Shown piece after piece: positions 42,142 to 45,324 of a DNA stretch of 45,324 nt (positions are counted from its first letter, which is position 1; each line of letters starts with the position of its first letter). The notes below the pieces were generated by a model that did not search any database, was not told the DNA's origin, and saw only the letters and a list, made by a program, of their open reading frames with translations. This DNA comes from an uncultured Gammaproteobacteria bacterium (lineage in GTDB: Bacteria; Pseudomonadota; Gammaproteobacteria; Pseudomonadales; Azotimanducaceae), in assembly GCA_913043815.1 (NCBI GenBank), contig CAJWNY010000013.1, positions 1 through 45,324 on the forward strand. The letters run 5' to 3'. A program made the translations under genes and the position numbers.

Positions 42142-43271
42142 GCGTCGTGCTCCTGCTTGATGGCATTGATCAAGATCGGTAATGCGGCCTCGGCAAGGGG
42201 CCCTTGCGTGCACTGGCGTAAAAAACCTTCACTAAGCAACGCTTGGGCTGCTTCTGGGCTAATGCCGCGACTTGATAAGTAGAAAAGTTCTTGGTCGCTT
42301 AGCTGGCCTATCGTAGCGCCGTGGGCGCATGTCACATCATCTGTATAAATTTCTAGTTCAGGTTTGGTATTAATAGTGGCGTTTTTACCTAGGCCCAAAT
42401 TTTTGTTGGCCAGTGTGGCATCTGTGCCATTGGCACCTTCGTGGATATGGATTCGGCCATTGAAAGTGCATTTGCCGCCATCTGCAACAATGTTATGCAC
42501 AACTTGCTTGCTTTTACCGTTAGCGACTAGGTGCTCTAAGGTGATCTGCTGGTCTAGAGCCAATTTACCGCTAATCACGGCAGCGCTGATTAATTCGGCA
42601 TTGGCTCCCTGGCCTGACAAGCGGATATGAATATCTTGCCTTCGCAGGCCAGCGCCCGCAGCGTGATTGTTCAGCAGATAATCTGCATTTTTGCCAATAT
42701 CTACGCATAAGTATTGCCAGTGTAGTTCTGCGGCCTCAAGGCTGTTGCGTGAGTGCTTTAAGTGACTGCGCTCGGCAAGGCTAATCCACAGCGTATTCTG
42801 TGGCTGCAAGTTGCCCGCAAAATGTTCTAACAAGGTTGCTTCCGCATTTGTGCCGAGGCTTATTAATATGGGCACAGTGCTGCCGGCGTGATGAATTTCC
42901 AGCGGCGATTTTAGCGTCTGTTCAATATGGATGAAGAGTGCTTCTTGAGCGTAGCAGAGTCGCGCAAAGGCTTCTGGTGCTTGAGACAGATCAAAGCTAA
43001 ATCTCACATTTTGCTCCGGCGCTTGGCTGATTTGAACGCCAGCCTGCTCACCACCAATAATAGTAGGCAAATTCATAGTTCTGATCAGACCCTCTAACAC
43101 AGGAGCGGTTTTAGAATACTTCCATCTCTCCCTATGCAAGGTGCTATTCAGGGCGGCAGTCAATGCGCTAGGCATATCTTCGCCGTTAAGTATTTGAGCC
43201 GGCAGGGCGAGCCGATCCTGAGAGAAATAGTTGGGCAAAGTTACCGCTTGTGGAAGGCTCAGGTCAGCCAT
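42138..43271 (-). CDS. sufD: Fe-S cluster assembly protein SufD
   Basis: 377 residues. The RWKYSKT segment near the N-terminus, VVHNIVADGGKCTFNGRIHIHEGA and the DDVTCAHGATIGQLSDQELFYLSSRGIS ending are SufD/SufB-type beta-helix marks. SufD forms the SufBC2D scaffold. Its start overlaps the end of sufC by 13 bp and its stop overlaps the sufS start. Confidence 0.93.
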   Translation of the reverse strand: MADLSLPQAVTLPNYFSQDRLALPAQILNGEDMPSALTAALNSTLHRERWKYSKTAPVLEGLIRTMNLPTIIGGEQAGVQISQAPEQNVRFSFDLSQAPEAFARLCYAQEALFIHIEQTLKSPLEIHHAGSTVPILISLGTNAEATLLEHFAGNLQPQNTLWISLAERSHLKHSRNSLEAAELHWQYLCVDIGKNADYLLNNHAAGAGLRRQDIHIRLSGQGANAELISAAVISGKLALDQQITLEHLVANGKSKQVVHNIVADGGKCTFNGRIHIHEGANGTDATLANKNLGLGKNATINTKPELEIYTDDVTCAHGATIGQLSDQELFYLSSRGISPEAAQALLSEGFLRQCTQGPLAEAALPILINAIKQEHDA

Positions 43272-44014
43272 GCGTAGCCTTTGTCTTCTAATTCTAAGGC
43301 TAGAGACTTATCCCCGGACTGAATAATTTTGCCGTCTGCTAAGACGTGGACAAAGTCGGGTATGATGTAATCTAGCAGTCGTTGATAGTGGGTGATAAGC
43401 ACCACACCATTATTTGAGTTTTTGTATCGGTTAACGCCCTCGGCAACAACCTGCAACGCATCGATGTCTAGTCCCGAATCTGTTTCGTCAAGGATAGCTA
43501 GTTTTGGTTCTAAAAGTAGTAGTTGCATGATTTCATTGCGCTTCTTTTCACCGCCGCTAAAACCCTCATTTACGCCACGTTTAAGAAACTGTGGGTCTAG
43601 ATCAACTGATGCGGCGAGTATCCGCACCTTTTTAATGAAAGCTGCTGTATTAGGCTGCTCTTCGCCTCGTGCTCTGGCTAAAGAGTCGACACTGGCCTTG
43701 AGGAATTCCATATTTGAAACGCCGGGAATTTCTACCGGATATTGAAAAGCCAGAAATAATCCCAGTTGCGCGCGCTCATGAGGTTCCATGTCGGCTAGGT
43801 TAGTATTAGCTAAAATCATAGATCCATCGGTGACGGTATAGCCCGGCCGCCCGGACAAAACGTTGGCTAGAGTTGACTTACCTGAACCGTTAGGACCCAT
43901 AATAGCGTGAACTTCTCCAGGGTTAACGCTGATGTTCAACCCCTTAAGAATGGCTTTTTGTTGATCTTGAGCGCCAACAGTGGCGTGGAGGTTTGTTACT
44001 TCTAATAAACTCAC
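43259..44014 (-). CDS. sufC: Fe-S cluster assembly ATPase SufC
   Basis: 251 residues from a GTG at 44014. AAGGAG lies 7 nt upstream and the GTG overlaps the sufB stop (GTGA). A longer frame from 44158 only reads sufB sequence in the wrong frame. Walker A is GPNGSGKST, the signature [13 protein letters not shown], Walker [17 protein letters not shown] and the switch LITHYQR. SufC powers the SufBC2D scaffold. Confidence 0.95.
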   Translation of the reverse strand: MSLLEVTNLHATVGAQDQQKAILKGLNISVNPGEVHAIMGPNGSGKSTLANVLSGRPGYTVTDGSMILANTNLADMEPHERAQLGLFLAFQYPVEIPGVSNMEFLKASVDSLARARGEEQPNTAAFIKKVRILAASVDLDPQFLKRGVNEGFSGGEKKRNEIMQLLLLEPKLAILDETDSGLDIDALQVVAEGVNRYKNSNNGVVLITHYQRLLDYIIPDFVHVLADGKIIQSGDKSLALELEDKGYAWLT

Positions 44015-45324
44015 CCTACGGCTCCTTCTAAGCTGACTTCTAACAATTTTCCTGCTTCTACTGCAAATTCCATGGGCAGTTCTCGGAATACTTCTTTGCA
44101 AAAACCGTTGACGATCATGCCCACGGCTTTCTCGCTGTCTATGCCGCGCTGTTGGCATGCAAATAGCTGGTCATCGCTGACCTTAGATGTGCTCGCTTCG
44201 TGTTCTATAATGGCGGAATTATTTTTGTTCTCTATGTAGGGGAACGTATGCGCTCCACATTGCCCACCTATGAGTAAAGAGTCGCATTGTGTGAAATTGC
44301 GCGCGTTTTCAGCCGTTGGCGATATACGTACCAAACCTCGGTAACAGTTTTCGCTAAACCCGGCACTAATGCCTTTAGATACAATAGTGCTTTTTGTGTT
44401 CTTACCCATGTGGATCATTTTTGTGCCGGTATCAGCTTGTTGGCGATTATTCGTCAGTGCTACTGAGTAGAACTCACCAACCGAATCGTCCCCGCGCAAT
44501 ACCACGCTGGGGTATTTCCAAGTGATAGCAGAACCGGTTTCTACCTGTGTCCAAGAAATTTTGGAGCGAGCACCGCCACACAAGCCGCGTTTGGTGACAA
44601 AGTTATAAATTCCTCCTTTGCCATTTTCGTCGCCCGGGTACCAGTTCTGCACCGTCGAATATTTAATTTCTGCGTCTTCAAGTGCTATCAATTCAACCAC
44701 GGCTGCGTGGAGCTGATTTTCGTCGCGCATCGGCGCAGTGCATCCCTCTAAGTAGCTCACGTGTGAACCCGCATCGGCAATAATTAAGGTGCGCTCGAAT
44801 TGACCTGTATTACGCTCATTAATGCGGAAGTACGTAGATAACTCCATGGGGCAACGTACGCCTTTAGGGATATAGACAAATGAGCCATCGCTAAATACAG
44901 CGGAGTTGAGCGCTGCATAAAAGTTATCCTTCTGCGGAATAACGCTGCCCATATATTTTTGGATGAGCTCTGGGTGGCTGTGTACGGCCTCGGAAATAGG
45001 GCAAAAAATCACCCCAGCTTCGGCTAGTTTTGCTTTGAAAGTGGTAGCAATAGATACACTGTCAAAAACAACGTCCACCGCTACGTTAGAACCCATGTTT
45101 GGTGCCTGGGGCACATTGGCATTAACAACGCCCGCCAGCACGGCTTGTTCATGCAAGGGGATGCCAAGTTTTTCGTAGGTGCGCAGCAGTTCTGGGTCTA
45201 CCTCGTCCAGAGACTGTGGGCCGTCGGCCTGGCTTTTCGGTGCGGAATAGTAAGAAATGTCCTGAAAATCTATTGGCGGGTAGTGCACATGTGCCCAAGT
45301 TGGCTCAGGCATCGTTTTCCAGTG
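44011..45324 (-). CDS. sufB: Fe-S cluster assembly scaffold SufB (partial, N-terminus beyond right edge)
   Basis: About 437 residues in the window. The in-frame methionine at 45312 is not the start: the codons before it read HWKT, matching the SufB N-terminal half that continues past the window edge (family length near 480). [63 protein letters not shown] and [24 protein letters not shown] are SufB signatures. It is the assembly site for new clusters. GTGA overlap with sufC. Confidence 0.93.
   Translation of the reverse strand, partial: HWKTMPEPTWAHVHYPPIDFQDISYYSAPKSQADGPQSLDEVDPELLRTYEKLGIPLHEQAVLAGVVNANVPQAPNMGSNVAVDVVFDSVSIATTFKAKLAEAGVIFCPISEAVHSHPELIQKYMGSVIPQKDNFYAALNSAVFSDGSFVYIPKGVRCPMELSTYFRINERNTGQFERTLIIADAGSHVSYLEGCTAPMRDENQLHAAVVELIALEDAEIKYSTVQNWYPGDENGKGGIYNFVTKRGLCGGARSKISWTQVETGSAITWKYPSVVLRGDDSVGEFYSVALTNNRQQADTGTKMIHMGKNTKSTIVSKGISAGFSENCYRGLVRISPTAENARNFTQCDSLLIGGQCGAHTFPYIENKNNSAIIEHEASTSKVSDDQLFACQQRGIDSEKAVGMIVNGFCKEVFRELPMEFAVEAGKLLEVSLEGAVG

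Noticed and set aside
42142-42213. Longer SufS starting at an upstream ATG
   Set aside because: The extra residues lie inside sufD and do not resemble SufS; TTG at 42141 with AGGAG fits.
44015-44158. Longer SufC starting at an upstream ATG
   Set aside because: The extension is arginine-rich out-of-frame sufB sequence; GTG at 44014 with AAGGAG matches the family start.

Overview
The window looks like chromosomal DNA of a gammaproteobacterium, probably a marine or other aquatic heterotroph. This is inferred from gene content: an SUF iron-sulfur operon with SufT and SufE, an oadGAB sodium-pump decarboxylase, a SiaA/SiaC/SiaB partner-switching module, DUF6482, and a TIGR04283/TIGR04282 glycosyltransferase pair. 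I see no insertion sequence, phage or CRISPR array. Both ends cut through genes: an M28 membrane peptidase on the left and SufB on the right.

Left part (1-12.6 kb). A mostly minus-strand run of enzymes and small proteins: an M28 peptidase with a polytopic C-terminal region, an ABA4-like (DUF4281) membrane protein overlapping an unknown membrane protein, a dihydroflavonol-reductase-like epimerase, a short-chain dehydrogenase, a YkgJ-type cysteine cluster protein, an HTH-like protein and DUF6482. Two plus-strand genes follow, a BNR-repeat lipoprotein and an SsuD-like LLM flavin monooxygenase. After them come a 52-residue single-span membrane protein and an Ldh2-type dehydrogenase on the minus strand.

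Middle part (12.8-22.2 kb). tRNA-Arg(ACG) with a clear promoter, the oadG-oadA-oadB operon followed by a small exported SPOR-like protein, a cytoplasmic BisC-type molybdoenzyme, and a PhzS-like FAD monooxygenase that appears to start at ATT. Next is a tRNA-Arg(CCU) gene split in the anticodon loop by a 228-nt group I intron, then a nitroreductase.

Signalling part (22.3-29.2 kb). A cyclic-nucleotide-binding protein and a metallo-beta-lactamase-fold hydrolase diverge from an operon encoding an anchorless TonB-C protein, a HAMP/PP2C phosphatase (SiaA-like), SiaC and SiaB. A class III nucleotide cyclase converges on the end of that operon. In the Pseudomonas model SiaABC controls a diguanylate cyclase. 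Here the neighbouring cyclase and the binding protein point to cAMP (or cGMP) instead. This is the best candidate for a little-described system in the window.

Right part (29.3-45.3 kb). A divergent AroA, malonyl-CoA synthetase (MatB), a very large SPOR + CBM9-like + DUF5916 exported protein, an acyl-CoA synthetase, the TIGR04283/TIGR04282 pair, and the SUF operon read leftward: sufB-sufC-sufD-sufS-(sufA/erpA-like)-sufT-sufE. Non-ATG starts (TTG, GTG, one probable ATT) recur throughout.
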